64,000 nt of DNA from an uncultured Bryobacterales bacterium (GTDB lineage: Bacteria; Acidobacteriota; Terriglobia; Bryobacterales; UBA6623), in contig OY282420.1 of assembly GCA_958295955.1 (NCBI GenBank), positions 2,494,435-2,558,434 of the forward strand, in the 5' to 3' direction. Positions 21,664 through 34,776 of this stretch are shown piece by piece. Under the pieces are notes generated by a model, which made no database searches, was not told the DNA's origin, and worked only from the letters and a program-made list of their open reading frames with translations. The position numbers and the translations under genes are program-made. Within the stretch, counting starts at the first letter, position 1; each line of letters opens with the position of its first letter.

Positions 21664-22835
21664 TGCGCGCGCCCGGTCTGCCTTCGTTTCTGGTTTTCGC
21701 GGCGCTCTACGCGGCGCCGGATACCCGCGCGGCCGAGGCCGGCGTTTTCGAGGACCGCATTCTTTTCGGCCAGTCGGCGGCATTCAGCGGCCCCGCCGCG
21801 GACTTGGGCAAAGACCTCAAACTCGGCATCGAAGCGGCGTTTCAAGAGATCAACGGGCGCGGCGGCGTCCACGGGCGGAAACTCGAGCTGATCTCCCTCG
21901 ACGACGCCTACGAGCCGGAGCTGGCCATCGCCAACACGCGCAAGTTGATCGACGAGGAACAGGTATTCGCCCTGATCGGCGCCGTGGGCACGCCGACGTC
22001 GCGCTCGGCAACCCCGGTCGCCGCGCGCGCGGGCGCGCCCTACATCGCGCCCTTCACCGGCGCGGCCTTCCTGCGCGACGCCAAGTGGTGGAACGTGATC
22101 AACCTGCGCGCCTCTTATGACCAGGAGACCGAAGAAATCGTCGACCGCCTGAGCGCAGACCTGGGCATCGAACGCATCGCCATTCTGTACCAGGACGATT
22201 CCTTCGGGCGCGCGGGCTACCGCGGCGTGCAGCAGGCGCTGGAGAGGCGCAAGATGAACCCGGTGGCCATGGGATCGTATGCGCGCAACACGACGGCCGT
22301 GAAGACGGCACTGCTCGACTTGCGCGCGGGGAACCCCGATGCCATCGTTCTGATCGGGGCCTACAAGCCGGTCGCGGCGCTGATCTCGTGGGCGCGGCTC
22401 ATGGATTTCAACCCCGTCTTCGTTACGATTTCGTTCGTGGGCAGCTATGCGCTGGCCAAGGAGTTGGGCGCGGACGGATCCGGGATCTTCGTTACTCAGG
22501 TGGTGCCTTTTCCGACGGCCTCCCTGCCCATCGTCTCCGCCTACCGCCGGGCGCTGGCGGCCCACGCGCCCAAGTCCTCTCCCGGTTTCGTCTCTTTGGA
22601 AGGTTACTTGGCCGGACGCTTGGCGATCGTCGGCCTGGAGCGCAGCGGCCGGGAGCCGGATCGGGATCGGTTCGTCGAAAGTCTGCGCCGCATGGAGGAC
22701 ATCGACCTCAACGGGTTCAGACTGCGCTACGGCGCAGACGACAATCAGGGGTCGGACGCGGTCTTTCTCACGATGATCGGCGCCGACGGACGCTACCGTC
22801 CGATCCGCAAGCTGTCGGCCGCGCTGGAGCCGTGA
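21660..22835 (+). CDS. Periplasmic type I binding protein (LivK/TorT-like)
   Basis: The 391-residue protein has a signal peptide (about residues 1-25) and a two-lobe type I periplasmic binding fold of the branched-chain amino-acid receptor kind. Motifs include FGQSAAFSGPAADLG, INGRGGVHGRKLELISLDD, ALIGAVGTPTS and RIAILYQDDSFGRAGY. No ABC permease or ATPase genes accompany it. Instead it overlaps the RsbW-like gene upstream by four bases and the histidine kinase gene downstream by four. This suggests it is a ligand receptor for the kinase rather than a transport component, comparable to TorT with TorS. The ligand is unknown. Confidence 0.88.
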   Translation: MMRAPGLPSFLVFAALYAAPDTRAAEAGVFEDRILFGQSAAFSGPAADLGKDLKLGIEAAFQEINGRGGVHGRKLELISLDDAYEPELAIANTRKLIDEEQVFALIGAVGTPTSRSATPVAARAGAPYIAPFTGAAFLRDAKWWNVINLRASYDQETEEIVDRLSADLGIERIAILYQDDSFGRAGYRGVQQALERRKMNPVAMGSYARNTTAVKTALLDLRAGNPDAIVLIGAYKPVAALISWARLMDFNPVFVTISFVGSYALAKELGADGSGIFVTQVVPFPTASLPIVSAYRRALAAHAPKSSPGFVSLEGYLAGRLAIVGLERSGREPDRDRFVESLRRMEDIDLNGFRLRYGADDNQGSDAVFLTMIGADGRYRPIRKLSAALEP

Positions 22836-24985
22836 CTGCTTTACTGAAACGCCTGCTGCGGGTGCGCCTGCGCATCGCCGAGCAGCTCTATATCGGACTC
22901 GGCGGGGCGGTCGTTCTTACCCTGAGCGCCAGCCTGGTCGCATGGGTTTCTTTCAACAGCGTAGGCGATGCCCAGAGCCAGGTGAACGAGGGCAGCGTTC
23001 CGGAGATGGCGGCTGCGTTCGGCATCGCTCAGCAGGTCGGCGCCCTCGTGGCCGCGGCCCCGCGCCTGACGACCGCGGCGACGCCGCAAGAGTTGGCCCA
23101 AGTCACCGCGGAAATCGGCGCGGAGCGCGGCGCTTTCGAAGAGCGCTTGGCCGCTCTGGCGCAAAGCGGCGAAGAAGAGCGGCGCTTCAACCGTATCCGC
23201 GCCGAGGGCAGAGCGCTGATGGCGAACGTCGATTCCATCGAAGACTCGGTCACGGAGCGGTTCAATCTGGCCGGCCGCAGCGTAGCCCTGCGCAGCGAGC
23301 TGGGGCGGTTGCAAAGCGCTCTGGATGGAATCCTGATCCCGGCCATCGACAATCAATTTTTTTATGCGATGACCGGTTACCGCAACCTCGGCGAGGAGCC
23401 CGCGCCGCGCGGGCTGCACTTTCGGGAACAAGAGGTCAACCGTTACCGCCATTTGACCGAATTGCACGCGGACGCCACCATTGCCACGCAACTCGTGGCC
23501 AGCGCCTTCAACATCTCCGACATCCTTCTGCTCGAACCCTTGAGGGAGCGGTTCGAAGCGGCCGCGCGCCGGATCGACCGGCACCTTGCGGCTCTCGGCA
23601 AAACCCCGTTAGCGAAAGAAACCGACCCCCGTTTCGCCCGTCTGATCGAACTGTGTCTCGGCGAGCAGGGGGGCTTCGACCTGCGCGGGCAGGAACTCGA
23701 TCTCGCCGACCAGCAGCGCCGTCTGCTGATCCGGAACCGGGAGATCGCGCTCGAACTTGTCGCCGAAGTCGAGGGTCTCGTGAGCGCCGCCCGCGAGAGC
23801 GCGGATGCGGCGACGCTGGCGTCCGCCGATACGATCCGCACCGGACAAAACCTCCTGCTCGCGTTGAACGCGGTAGGCATCGCCGGAGCGGTGCTGATCG
23901 CTTGGCTGTTCGTCGGCCGCGTGCTGCTGCGCCGCCTGGCGCTGCTCTCGGCCTGGATGCGCCGCATGGCGGGCGGCGACTTGCATGCAAAGGTCGAAAT
24001 CGGCGGGCGCGACGAAGTGGCGGACATGGCCGCGGCCCTCGAAATCTTCCGCCGTCAAGCGCTGGAAGCGCAGCGCCTGAACCTGGTTGAAAAACTGGCC
24101 GAAGAACTGCGCGGCAAGAATGCCGAACTCGAGACCGTGCTGACGGATCTACGCCGCGCCCAGGATCAGATCGTCACGAAAGAGAAATTGGCGGCGCTGG
24201 GCGAGCTCACTGCCGGCGTGGCCCACGAAATCAAGAACCCGCTGAACTTCGTGAAGAATTTTTCCGAGGTATCGGGCGAGTTGCTGGAAGAATTGCAGGA
24301 GATCTTGCAAGAAGGAGGAGAAAAGTTGACCGCGGAGCAGCACGAGGAAGTGCGCGAGCTCTGCGTGGACCTGACCGAGAATCTCGACTGCATCCGCGAG
24401 CACGGCAACCGCGCCAATCGGATCGTACACGACATGCTCATGATGGGCCGGGACTCCGGCCAGCGCATGGCCGCCGACATCAACACCCTGGTCAAGGATA
24501 ACGCCCTGCTTGCCTTCCACAGCGCGCGGGCGACCGATTCGGATTTTCGCCTCGAGATCGAGGAGGACTTCGACCCGCGGGTGGGCATGGTCGAAGTGGT
24601 CCCGCAAGAAATCGGCCGCGTCATCCTGAACATGGTCGGCAACTCCTGCCACGCCACCGATGACAAGCGCCTCGCCGGCGCCGGGAACAGCGGCGCGGCG
24701 TCGTACGCGCCCACGCTGCGGCTGACCACGCGGCGCGTCGGGGACCGCATCGAAATCAGCGTCCGGGACAACGGAAACGGCATCCCCGCCGACGCCGTCG
24801 ACAAGATTTTCAACCCCTTCTTCACGACCAAGCCGACGGACCGGGGTACAGGACTCGGGCTTTCGATGTCCAACGACATCGTGCGCAAGCATGGGGGCAA
24901 CATCCGCGTCGCGTCCGAGCCCGGAAGCTTCACCGAAATGACCGTTGACTTGCCCGCGGAGGCTCCCGCCGCGGCGCAGAACTGA
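22832..24985 (+). CDS. Membrane sensor histidine kinase, TorS-like sensor domain
   Basis: GTG 22832 overlaps the stop of the binding-protein gene (GTGA) and gives 717 residues. TM1 is at about 17-39. A long, mostly helical periplasmic region (about 40-338) resembles the TorS-type helical bundle that docks a binding protein. TM2 is at about 339-362, followed by HAMP, a coiled coil, a HisKA domain with His465 (GVAHEIKNPLNF) and a HATPase domain with N box VILNMVGNSCHA and the G boxes DNGNGIP and GTGLGLSMS. It should phosphorylate a receiver, most simply the phosphatase-linked one at 20042, in response to a periplasmic ligand. It ends three bases from the convergent STAS gene. Confidence 0.9.
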   Translation: MTALLKRLLRVRLRIAEQLYIGLGGAVVLTLSASLVAWVSFNSVGDAQSQVNEGSVPEMAAAFGIAQQVGALVAAAPRLTTAATPQELAQVTAEIGAERGAFEERLAALAQSGEEERRFNRIRAEGRALMANVDSIEDSVTERFNLAGRSVALRSELGRLQSALDGILIPAIDNQFFYAMTGYRNLGEEPAPRGLHFREQEVNRYRHLTELHADATIATQLVASAFNISDILLLEPLRERFEAAARRIDRHLAALGKTPLAKETDPRFARLIELCLGEQGGFDLRGQELDLADQQRRLLIRNREIALELVAEVEGLVSAARESADAATLASADTIRTGQNLLLALNAVGIAGAVLIAWLFVGRVLLRRLALLSAWMRRMAGGDLHAKVEIGGRDEVADMAAALEIFRRQALEAQRLNLVEKLAEELRGKNAELETVLTDLRRAQDQIVTKEKLAALGELTAGVAHEIKNPLNFVKNFSEVSGELLEELQEILQEGGEKLTAEQHEEVRELCVDLTENLDCIREHGNRANRIVHDMLMMGRDSGQRMAADINTLVKDNALLAFHSARATDSDFRLEIEEDFDPRVGMVEVVPQEIGRVILNMVGNSCHATDDKRLAGAGNSGAASYAPTLRLTTRRVGDRIEISVRDNGNGIPADAVDKIFNPFFTTKPTDRGTGLGLSMSNDIVRKHGGNIRVASEPGSFTEMTVDLPAEAPAAAQN

Positions 24986-24988
24986 CGG

Positions 24989-25333
24989 CTATGCCGATCC
25001 GCCCACGGCGGCGAGCGCCTCGGCCGTAGTGGAATGGATCGCAATGATCTTGTCGAAGCCGCTGATCTCGAAAACCGCGCGCACCGGATCGGCAAGCGCG
25101 CAGATCGCGAATGCCGCATCGCGATTCTGCAGATTCTTGGCGATCACCAAGAGAGCCCGCAGACCGGCGCTGCTGATATAGGAAAGGTCTTCGAAGTCGA
25201 TCACGACGGCGCCGTCGCTCTTGCCGATCGCACCCTTCATCGCCTTCTCGAAATCGCGCGCGTTGGCGCCGTCGATGCGCGCCCAGGCTTTCGCGACCAG
25301 GACGCCTTCCATTCGCTCGGTGTTAATTTCCAT
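24989..25333 (-). CDS. STAS domain protein, anti-anti-sigma (RsbV/SpoIIAA) type
   Basis: The 114-residue protein is a single STAS domain. The phosphorylated serine of this family aligns with Ser55 in DLSYISSAGLRALL; the usual preceding Asp is Ser54. I chose ATG 25333 because AGGAGG lies at proper distance upstream, one of the few strong Shine-Dalgarno sequences in this region; a longer start at 25390 lacks one. It is convergent with the kinase operon. By family logic it is phosphorylated by the RsbW-like kinase (21229) and dephosphorylated by the RsbU-like phosphatase (20042), completing a partner switch. Confidence 0.9.
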   Translation of the reverse strand: MEINTERMEGVLVAKAWARIDGANARDFEKAMKGAIGKSDGAVVIDFEDLSYISSAGLRALLVIAKNLQNRDAAFAICALADPVRAVFEISGFDKIIAIHSTTAEALAAVGGSA

Positions 25334-25500
25334 TTCTCCAGCCTCCTTGCTCGTCCGGGCAAACAAATCCTGTGGAATTTTCGCCCGCACTTAGAGTGTA
25401 GCCGACGAAACCTAATAAATTCCACACATTCCCGCGAAGCCGTCCGGCGAGGAGGAATTCTTCAGGCGAAACCGATCTCGCTTCGAGGCCGCGCGGGCGG

Positions 25501-25509
25501 TGCTACAAT
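25501..25509 (+). promoter_or_regulatory. Extended -10 promoter element
   Basis: TG-C-TACAAT lies upstream of the first outer-membrane beta-barrel gene, 28 bases before an in-frame ATG at 25538 and 67 before the preferred ATG at 25577. No convincing -35 box is seen. The gap 25334-25576 otherwise holds only the STAS gene leader. Confidence 0.4.
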
Positions 25510-25576
25510 TAAGGCCTTATTGCGCCCGGCCGCGGACATGGAACAACTGGAACCGTTATATGTTCGAGGTTTTTCC

Positions 25577-26935
25577 ATGACGGGCGGCGGCGCAAGAGTC
25601 CGGCTTACCGGCCGGCTCTGGGCGGTTGCCGCGTTCGCCGCGTCGTTGGCGCTTGCCGGCAATGTTCCTCAAGCAGCAACCGAAGCGGCTTCCGCGAACA
25701 AGATTCGGCGCTACATCGACAAGACGACGCCGGATTTTCTGTCGCTCTCCGGCGAGTTCCGCTTCCGCTTCGAGGGCCGTCAAGGTCTGGGCTACCGGGC
25801 GGGAAACAACGACGGTTACAGCTTGGTGCGGACCCGCGTCGATATCGGCATCGAGCCGGCGTCGTGGCTGCGCTTCGGATTTCAAGGTCAGGATGCCCGC
25901 GCCCCGGACATCCGCGAAGGGCTTGCCAACATCGGAGCTTTTCGCGACGGATTCGATGTGCGGCAAGCCTACGTCCAACTCGGCGGAGACAAATCGCCGG
26001 TCAGCCTTACCGCCGGGCGGCAGTTGCTGGCGCTCGGAGACCAGCGCCTGGTCGGCGCGCTGGATTGGGCCAATACGTCGCGGGCGTTCGATGCCGTCAA
26101 ACTGCAGATACAGGCCGGCAGGGTACAGACCATCGCTTTTTCGGCCTCGGTCGTGCAGAACGATCCGGAGCGCAGAATCAACCGCTCCGCCGAGGGCAAC
26201 AACCTGCACGGCGTCTATGCCGCGGTCGAGAACATCGTACCCGGCTCGACGCTCGAACCGTATCTGCTTTGGCAGACCACGCCCACGGTCGTCAACGAGT
26301 TGGGTCTGCGCGGCGATCTTGACCGCTATACCGGAGGCGCGCGCGTCTGGGCCAAGGGGCTCGGCCCGTGGGATTACAACGCGGCGCTGGCAAGGCAGTG
26401 GGGCAACGCCGCGGGCGCCGAGATCGACGCTTGGGGTTTTTACGCCGAGCTCGGCTATACGCTCGATGCGCCCTGGAAGCCGCGGCTCTACAGCGAATAC
26501 ACGTTCGGCTCGGGCGATGCGGATCCCGAGGACGGCAAAATTGGCGGATTCGTCGATTTATTTCCGACGGCGCATTTGTGGTACGGCTACAACGATCTCG
26601 TGGGCTGGCGGAACGTAAAGAATCTGCGCTTGGGCGTTCAACTCCGGCCGCGCAGCAAGCTCGGCCTGCGCCTGGATTACCACTCGTTCCATCTTGCCGA
26701 ACGGAACGACGGTCTGTATAACGTCGGCGGCCGGCTGACGGTAGCGGCCCCGTCCGGCGGCGCCGCCGCCGCCAAGATCGGCGACGAGGTCAACGCAACG
26801 GTCACGATTCCGCTGACAGCGGTTCTCACGCTGGGCGGCGGCAGCGGCTACATGATCCCCGGACCGTTTCTGAAAGCCAATACCCCGGGACAGGGGAACA
26901 CGTTCTCGTTTTTCTTTTTCACCTACAAATTCTAG
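25577..26935 (+). CDS. Alginate-export-family outer-membrane beta-barrel protein (first paralog)
   Basis: The 452-residue protein has a signal peptide after ATG 25577 and a beta-barrel of the alginate_export family, ending in an aromatic residue (FFTYKF) as barrel proteins do. Conserved segments are LRFGFQGQDAR, FDVRQAYVQLGG, AGRQLLALGDQRLVGALDW and YSEYTFGSGDADPEDGKIG. It probably forms an outer-membrane channel; the solute is unknown, and no alginate genes are near. A second member of the same family lies at 29161, on the other side of groESL. ATG 25538 is a possible alternative start but would precede the signal peptide by 13 residues. Confidence 0.85.
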   Translation: MTGGGARVRLTGRLWAVAAFAASLALAGNVPQAATEAASANKIRRYIDKTTPDFLSLSGEFRFRFEGRQGLGYRAGNNDGYSLVRTRVDIGIEPASWLRFGFQGQDARAPDIREGLANIGAFRDGFDVRQAYVQLGGDKSPVSLTAGRQLLALGDQRLVGALDWANTSRAFDAVKLQIQAGRVQTIAFSASVVQNDPERRINRSAEGNNLHGVYAAVENIVPGSTLEPYLLWQTTPTVVNELGLRGDLDRYTGGARVWAKGLGPWDYNAALARQWGNAAGAEIDAWGFYAELGYTLDAPWKPRLYSEYTFGSGDADPEDGKIGGFVDLFPTAHLWYGYNDLVGWRNVKNLRLGVQLRPRSKLGLRLDYHSFHLAERNDGLYNVGGRLTVAAPSGGAAAAKIGDEVNATVTIPLTAVLTLGGGSGYMIPGPFLKANTPGQGNTFSFFFFTYKF

Positions 26936-27165
26936 GTTCGCCCGCCCCCCGCCGCCCTTGATCGCCGCTTGCCGCTCAGCCATAATAGAAAGTTCGGGTT
27001 CCGCTCGGGACCGACCCCGGAACCGTATCGTGGCGGGAGCGGGCATGCTGCACGGCCGCCGCCGTTCCGGGGCTCATACGCACGAGTTTTATTGAAGGCC
27101 CGCAGCGGTCGAGGGCAGCGCCGCTTGCCCGCGCGGGCGATCCCAAGCACCAGGAGGAAAACACT

Positions 27166-29092
<1,927 letters not shown>

Positions 29093-29120
29093 TCCGTCTG
29101 ATTTTCGACCGAGAGGAGTA

Positions 29121-29152
29121 CCGGGGCTGCCGGTCGGCGGCCCCCGGGTTTT
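29121..29152 (+). terminator. Rho-independent terminator after groEL
   Basis: An 11-bp GC-rich stem with one bulge (CCGGGGCTGCC with GGCGG-C-CCCCGG, loop GGTC) is followed by G and four T. The T run is short, so termination may be partial. It sits just before the second beta-barrel gene. Confidence 0.6.
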
Positions 29153-29160
29153 GTTCAAGT

Positions 29161-30480
29161 TTGTCCGTTCCGTTAGCGTTTTTTCGTTGGGCTGCCTTGG
29201 CGCTTTTTGTGGGCGCCCCTTGGCTGACGGCCGAGTCCGCCGCTGGATCCGACAGTCCCGATTTCAGGAGCTCGCTTCCCGATTGGCTGGAGGTTCGCCC
29301 CGAAGTCCGCGTGCGCTACGAGGGCCGGTCGGGCAATGCGTTCGACATCGACGTCGCCAACGGCCTGCTGACGCGCTACTTCCTCGGAGTCGGTCTGCGG
29401 CCGCACCGCCGCTTCCGCGTCTTCGTTCAAGGAATGGATGCGCGGATGCCGACCGCCGAGCGCGAGCGACTCACGGAACGCTACCGCGACGTATTCGACG
29501 TGCGCGAGGCATACGTGCAGATCGGCGACCCCGAAAAAGACCGCTTTCGGGTCATCGTCGGCCGCCAGCTTCTGATCTACGGCTCGGAGCGGTTCATCTC
29601 GCAGGCGAACTGGAGCAACTCTCGGCGCGCCTTCGACGCAGCGCGTTTCCGTTTCGAAAACGAGACGGCAAGAGTCGACGGCTTTACCGGCTCGGTCGTA
29701 AACGATTCCCCCGATCTGCCCGATCGCTCCGACTACGGCAACGGCTTCCACGGCATCTATTCCACCTGGAAACGCGCGGTTCCGGACGCCGAGGTCGATG
29801 TTTACCTGCTGTACCGCACCAGACGCCGGACAACCGACGAGCTCGGACGCACCGGCGCCGGCGATCTGTGGGCCCCGGGGCTGAGAATCGCCGGCAAGGC
29901 CCCGGCGGGCGCGGACTACGAAATCGAGGCTTTAATCCAGCGCGGCCGGATGGCCCAAGCGCCTATCTCGGCCTGGTCCACGTTCATCGAGGTCGGCTGG
30001 CGCTTCAACGGGCCGCCGGCAAAGCCGCGACTCTTCGCGATCTACCGCTATGCTTCGGGCGACGCGGACCCGACCGACGGAAAGTTCGGAACCCACGACC
30101 AGTTTTTCCCGGCGAATCACCGCCACCGCGGCCTGCTCGACGTGATCGGCTACCGCAATCTCGAGGACTGGGGCGGCGGCGTCGAAGCCGCCCTGACCGG
30201 CAAGCTGTCGCTGAAGCTCCAAATCGATTCGTATCGGCTGGCCGACCGCCATGACGCCTACTACACGTTCAACGGCAAAGCCCTCGTTCCCCGCGTCGCC
30301 GGCGGCGCGCGCAGCCGGCGAATCGGCTACGAATGCGACTTCTCGGCGACATACCGGCTCAACGCGGTCGCCACGTTCTCAGCCGGAGTCGGGCGTCTCT
30401 TCCGCGGCGATTTCCTGAGGCTGCATTCGAACATCGAGTCGTCCACGTTCGGTTACGCGGCTGTCGAGTTGAAGCCGTGA
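29161..30480 (+). CDS. Alginate-export-family outer-membrane beta-barrel protein (second paralog)
   Basis: The 439-residue protein has a signal peptide and the same domain as the protein at 25577. Matching segments are VFVQGMDARMP, FDVREAYVQIGD, VGRQLLIYGSERFISQANWSNSRRAFDAARF and ASGDADPTDGKFG. The most likely start is TTG 29161, because it gives a clean signal peptide (MSVPLAFFRWAALALFVGAP). No Shine-Dalgarno is visible and the start lies directly after the groEL terminator, so it is uncertain. It is convergent with the glyoxalase-fold gene. It probably forms an outer-membrane pore; the substrate is unknown. Confidence 0.8.
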   Translation: MSVPLAFFRWAALALFVGAPWLTAESAAGSDSPDFRSSLPDWLEVRPEVRVRYEGRSGNAFDIDVANGLLTRYFLGVGLRPHRRFRVFVQGMDARMPTAERERLTERYRDVFDVREAYVQIGDPEKDRFRVIVGRQLLIYGSERFISQANWSNSRRAFDAARFRFENETARVDGFTGSVVNDSPDLPDRSDYGNGFHGIYSTWKRAVPDAEVDVYLLYRTRRRTTDELGRTGAGDLWAPGLRIAGKAPAGADYEIEALIQRGRMAQAPISAWSTFIEVGWRFNGPPAKPRLFAIYRYASGDADPTDGKFGTHDQFFPANHRHRGLLDVIGYRNLEDWGGGVEAALTGKLSLKLQIDSYRLADRHDAYYTFNGKALVPRVAGGARSRRIGYECDFSATYRLNAVATFSAGVGRLFRGDFLRLHSNIESSTFGYAAVELKP

Positions 30481-30492
30481 AGCGATGCCGCG

Positions 30493-30924
30493 CTATTCGT
30501 CCTGCTCGGCCGGTTCCCAAAGCTCGATTTTGTTGCCGTCCGGATCGAAAATCCAGGCAAACCGGCCGTAATCGTAGTCTTCCCGCTGCGGATCGATCTT
30601 TACGCCCCAGCCCTTGAGCTTGTCGAGCAAGGCATCGAGATCGTCAACGATGTAGTTGATCATGAACGGCGCCGGGCTCGGGTCGAAGTACCGCGAGTTC
30701 TGCGGAAACGCGCTCCAGACGGTGGAGCGCCGTACATTGGGGGCGTCGTCCGCGCGCCATTGCAGCAGGATTCCCCGGCCGGGGGAGTGGCGCAGCCCGA
30801 GCTTCTCCCAGTACCACCGGCTCAATTCCCGATGATCGGCAGACTTGATGAACACGCCCCCGATCCCGATCGCCCGGCCTTTCTCCCGAGCTTTTCCCTG
30901 AGCCGCGGCAACCGCCATCGGCAT
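30493..30924 (-). CDS. Glyoxalase/bleomycin-resistance (VOC) superfamily protein
   Basis: The 143-residue protein is a single VOC domain made of two beta-alpha-beta-beta-beta modules (GIGGVFIKSADHRELSRWYW and YIVDDLDALLDKLKGWG), ending with the typical FDPDGNKIELWEP. The Glu in that last motif is a probable metal ligand. It may be a small-molecule-modifying enzyme or a binding protein; the substrate is unclear. Two ATG codons compete: 30924, and 30918, which lies seven bases after a TG-TACACT box and would suit a leaderless transcript. Confidence 0.82.
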   Translation of the reverse strand: MPMAVAAAQGKAREKGRAIGIGGVFIKSADHRELSRWYWEKLGLRHSPGRGILLQWRADDAPNVRRSTVWSAFPQNSRYFDPSPAPFMINYIVDDLDALLDKLKGWGVKIDPQREDYDYGRFAWIFDPDGNKIELWEPAEQDE

Positions 30925-31045
30925 CAGTGTACAAGGAACCGAACTTGGCCGCCGCGCCGCCTTTACCCGATCGCGCGCCGCGGCCGGCGGGCAACTATCC
31001 AATGAGCCAAAAACCGCCTTGTTCTGATTTTCCTTAGAGTAAGAA

Positions 31046-32479
31046 TTGATCTTGCGAGCGAAGGTTGCACGATTCGTCGAGCGCCGCCGGCTGCTCTCCC
31101 CCGGCGACCGCATCGGCGCCGCCGTTTCAGGGGGCGCCGATTCGGTCGCCCTGCTCTATGTGCTGCGGGAGTTGTTTCCCGAGGCGCAACTCGGCGTCGT
31201 CCACTGCAACCACTGCCTGCGCGGCGCGGAATCGGAGCAGGACGAAGCCTTCGTGCGCGCCCTGGCCCGCCGCCTCGAACTGAGCGTCTCCGTGCGCCGG
31301 CAGGATGCCTCGCGGCGCGCCGGCGGATGCGCCGAAAACCTGGAAAAAGCGGCGCGGGACTGCCGCTATCGGTTCTTTTGCGAATTGCTGGCGGCGGGCG
31401 CCTACGACAAGATCGCCACGGCGCACACGCGTTCCGACCAGGCGGAAACCGTGCTGTTCCGCTTGCTGCGGGGGGCGGCGGGACCCGGATTGAGCGCCGT
31501 GCGGCCGCTGCGCAACGGAGCTATCGTCCGCCCCATGCTCGACGTTTCGCGAGACGAGGTAGAGGCTTACCTGACGGCTCAAGGCATCTCCTGGCGCGAG
31601 GATTCGAGCAACAACGACATGGCGTTCGCGCGCAATCGGCTGCGCCGCGAGCTGTTGCCGCAACTCAAGCGCGAGTGGAATCCGCAGATTGAGCGGACAC
31701 TGGCGAAAACGGCCGATTGGCATTTCGCGGAGCAACTGTTCTGGGAAGCGCGCACGGACGAGCTCGTTGCCGCTTGCGCGTCCCGCGAGCCGCGCGGTCT
31801 GCTGCTGCAGGTGGAGGCGGTGCGCAAGCTGCACCCGGCGGAGCAGCGGCGCTTGCTGCGACGGGCGCTCGCGGAGTCGTCTTCCCGGGCGGACGCGGTC
31901 GGTTTTGACCACGTCGAAGCCGTTCGCGCGGCGGTTCACGCGGATGCCGGCTCGGTGCGGATCGATCTGCCCGGCCTGCGCGTAGAGCGCTCTTTCGACC
32001 GTATCCTGCTGCGGCAACCGGGCGCGCGCGCGGTAAGCTTCGACGTTCCTCTGCGCGTGCCCGGTCGAACCGAGGCGCCCGGAACAGCCGCAATCCGTAT
32101 CGAAACGCGATTTCTTGGGCCGTCCGCGGACAAAAAGCGCTATAATGCTACCGATTGGGCGTTTCTCGACTGGGACCGCATGCCGAAGCCGCTGCGTTTA
32201 AGAAACCGGCGTCCGGGCGACCGTTACAGGCCGGCGGGGCGGACTGCAGCCAAAAAGCTCAAACGGCTTTTCCAGGAAAACCGCATCCATTCGTGGCGAC
32301 GGGAGGGCTGGCCGGTGATCGCGGCATCCGCGGACGGCGGGCGGAACGAGGTCATTGTCTGGACCCGCGCTTTCGGTCCCGCCGCCGAATTTGCGGCCGG
32401 AACGGAGAGCCGCAACCGGCTGTCCATTCGGGAGCTCGACCGTTCGGACGAAGAAAAAAGTATCGAACGGCCGCTTTGA
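31046..32479 (+). CDS. tilS: tRNA(Ile)-lysidine synthase
   Basis: The 477-residue enzyme attaches lysine to C34 of the isoleucine tRNA that reads AUA, an essential decoding step. The ATP-binding PP-loop AAVSGGADSVALLY is at about residues 25-38. Other family motifs are HCNHCLRGAESEQDE, ATAHTRSDQAETVLFRLLRG and EDSSNNDMAFARNRLR, and the C-terminal domain has LRLRNRRPGDRYRP. The start is a TTG at 31046; no ATG gives a full N-terminus. ftsH follows, the order seen in many bacteria. Confidence 0.95.
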   Translation: MILRAKVARFVERRRLLSPGDRIGAAVSGGADSVALLYVLRELFPEAQLGVVHCNHCLRGAESEQDEAFVRALARRLELSVSVRRQDASRRAGGCAENLEKAARDCRYRFFCELLAAGAYDKIATAHTRSDQAETVLFRLLRGAAGPGLSAVRPLRNGAIVRPMLDVSRDEVEAYLTAQGISWREDSSNNDMAFARNRLRRELLPQLKREWNPQIERTLAKTADWHFAEQLFWEARTDELVAACASREPRGLLLQVEAVRKLHPAEQRRLLRRALAESSSRADAVGFDHVEAVRAAVHADAGSVRIDLPGLRVERSFDRILLRQPGARAVSFDVPLRVPGRTEAPGTAAIRIETRFLGPSADKKRYNATDWAFLDWDRMPKPLRLRNRRPGDRYRPAGRTAAKKLKRLFQENRIHSWRREGWPVIAASADGGRNEVIVWTRAFGPAAEFAAGTESRNRLSIRELDRSDEEKSIERPL

Positions 32480-32524
32480 GGCGTCTATAGTCTTTAGGGA
32501 CGCGAGTCAAGGGAATCGAATATC

Positions 32525-34438
<1,914 letters not shown>

Positions 34439-34566
34439 GGCTGCTGCCTCTGCCGAGCTACGCGCGCGAACTTGGAACTCATTCGGTATCTTGACGGCGG
34501 CGGGCGGCTTGACCGCGGTCGCGGGGTTGATGGGTCCCGCTAATTTCTCGGCAAGCGGACAGCCGT

Positions 34567-34776
34567 TCAGTCGCCGTGCTCGGCGGACTCAACCAGTGAC
34601 GGGCGGTTGAAGAGGGCTGTCGAAACTACCCCTTCCAGGCGCGACAAGCGGGCGTCCAGCCCGCTCACTTCACGACGCAAATCGGTGAACTCGGCTCGTA
34701 TCTGGCGTTGGCCGTTCAGGATCAGGCCGGCCAACGTAACACCGACTGCAAGGATGCTGATCATGTCGGGCGTCAT
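34567..34776 (-). CDS. Small membrane protein with coiled-coil tail, copy A
   Basis: The 69-residue protein has one N-terminal transmembrane helix (MTPDMISILAVGVTLAGLIL) and a charged, heptad-like helix (EFTDLRREVSGLDARLSRLE) that suggests a coiled coil. It lies within a DNA segment that is tandemly duplicated; the neighbouring copy at 34825 encodes a clear paralog. I chose the ATG shared by both copies; a GTG 15 bases upstream is possible. TACAAT ends six bases before the ATG. The function is unknown; a membrane-tethered oligomerising protein is as much as can be said. Confidence 0.6.
   Translation of the reverse strand: MTPDMISILAVGVTLAGLILNGQRQIRAEFTDLRREVSGLDARLSRLEGVVSTALFNRPSLVESAEHGD

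Noticed and set aside
26936-27165. CIRCE operator upstream of groES
   Set aside because: I looked for TTAGCACTC-N9-GAGTGCTAA and close variants and found none.
32142-32149. TATAAT inside tilS as an internal ftsH promoter
   Set aside because: The box is good, but the nearest -35-like sequence is 20 bases away and the start of ftsH is nearly 400 bases downstream.
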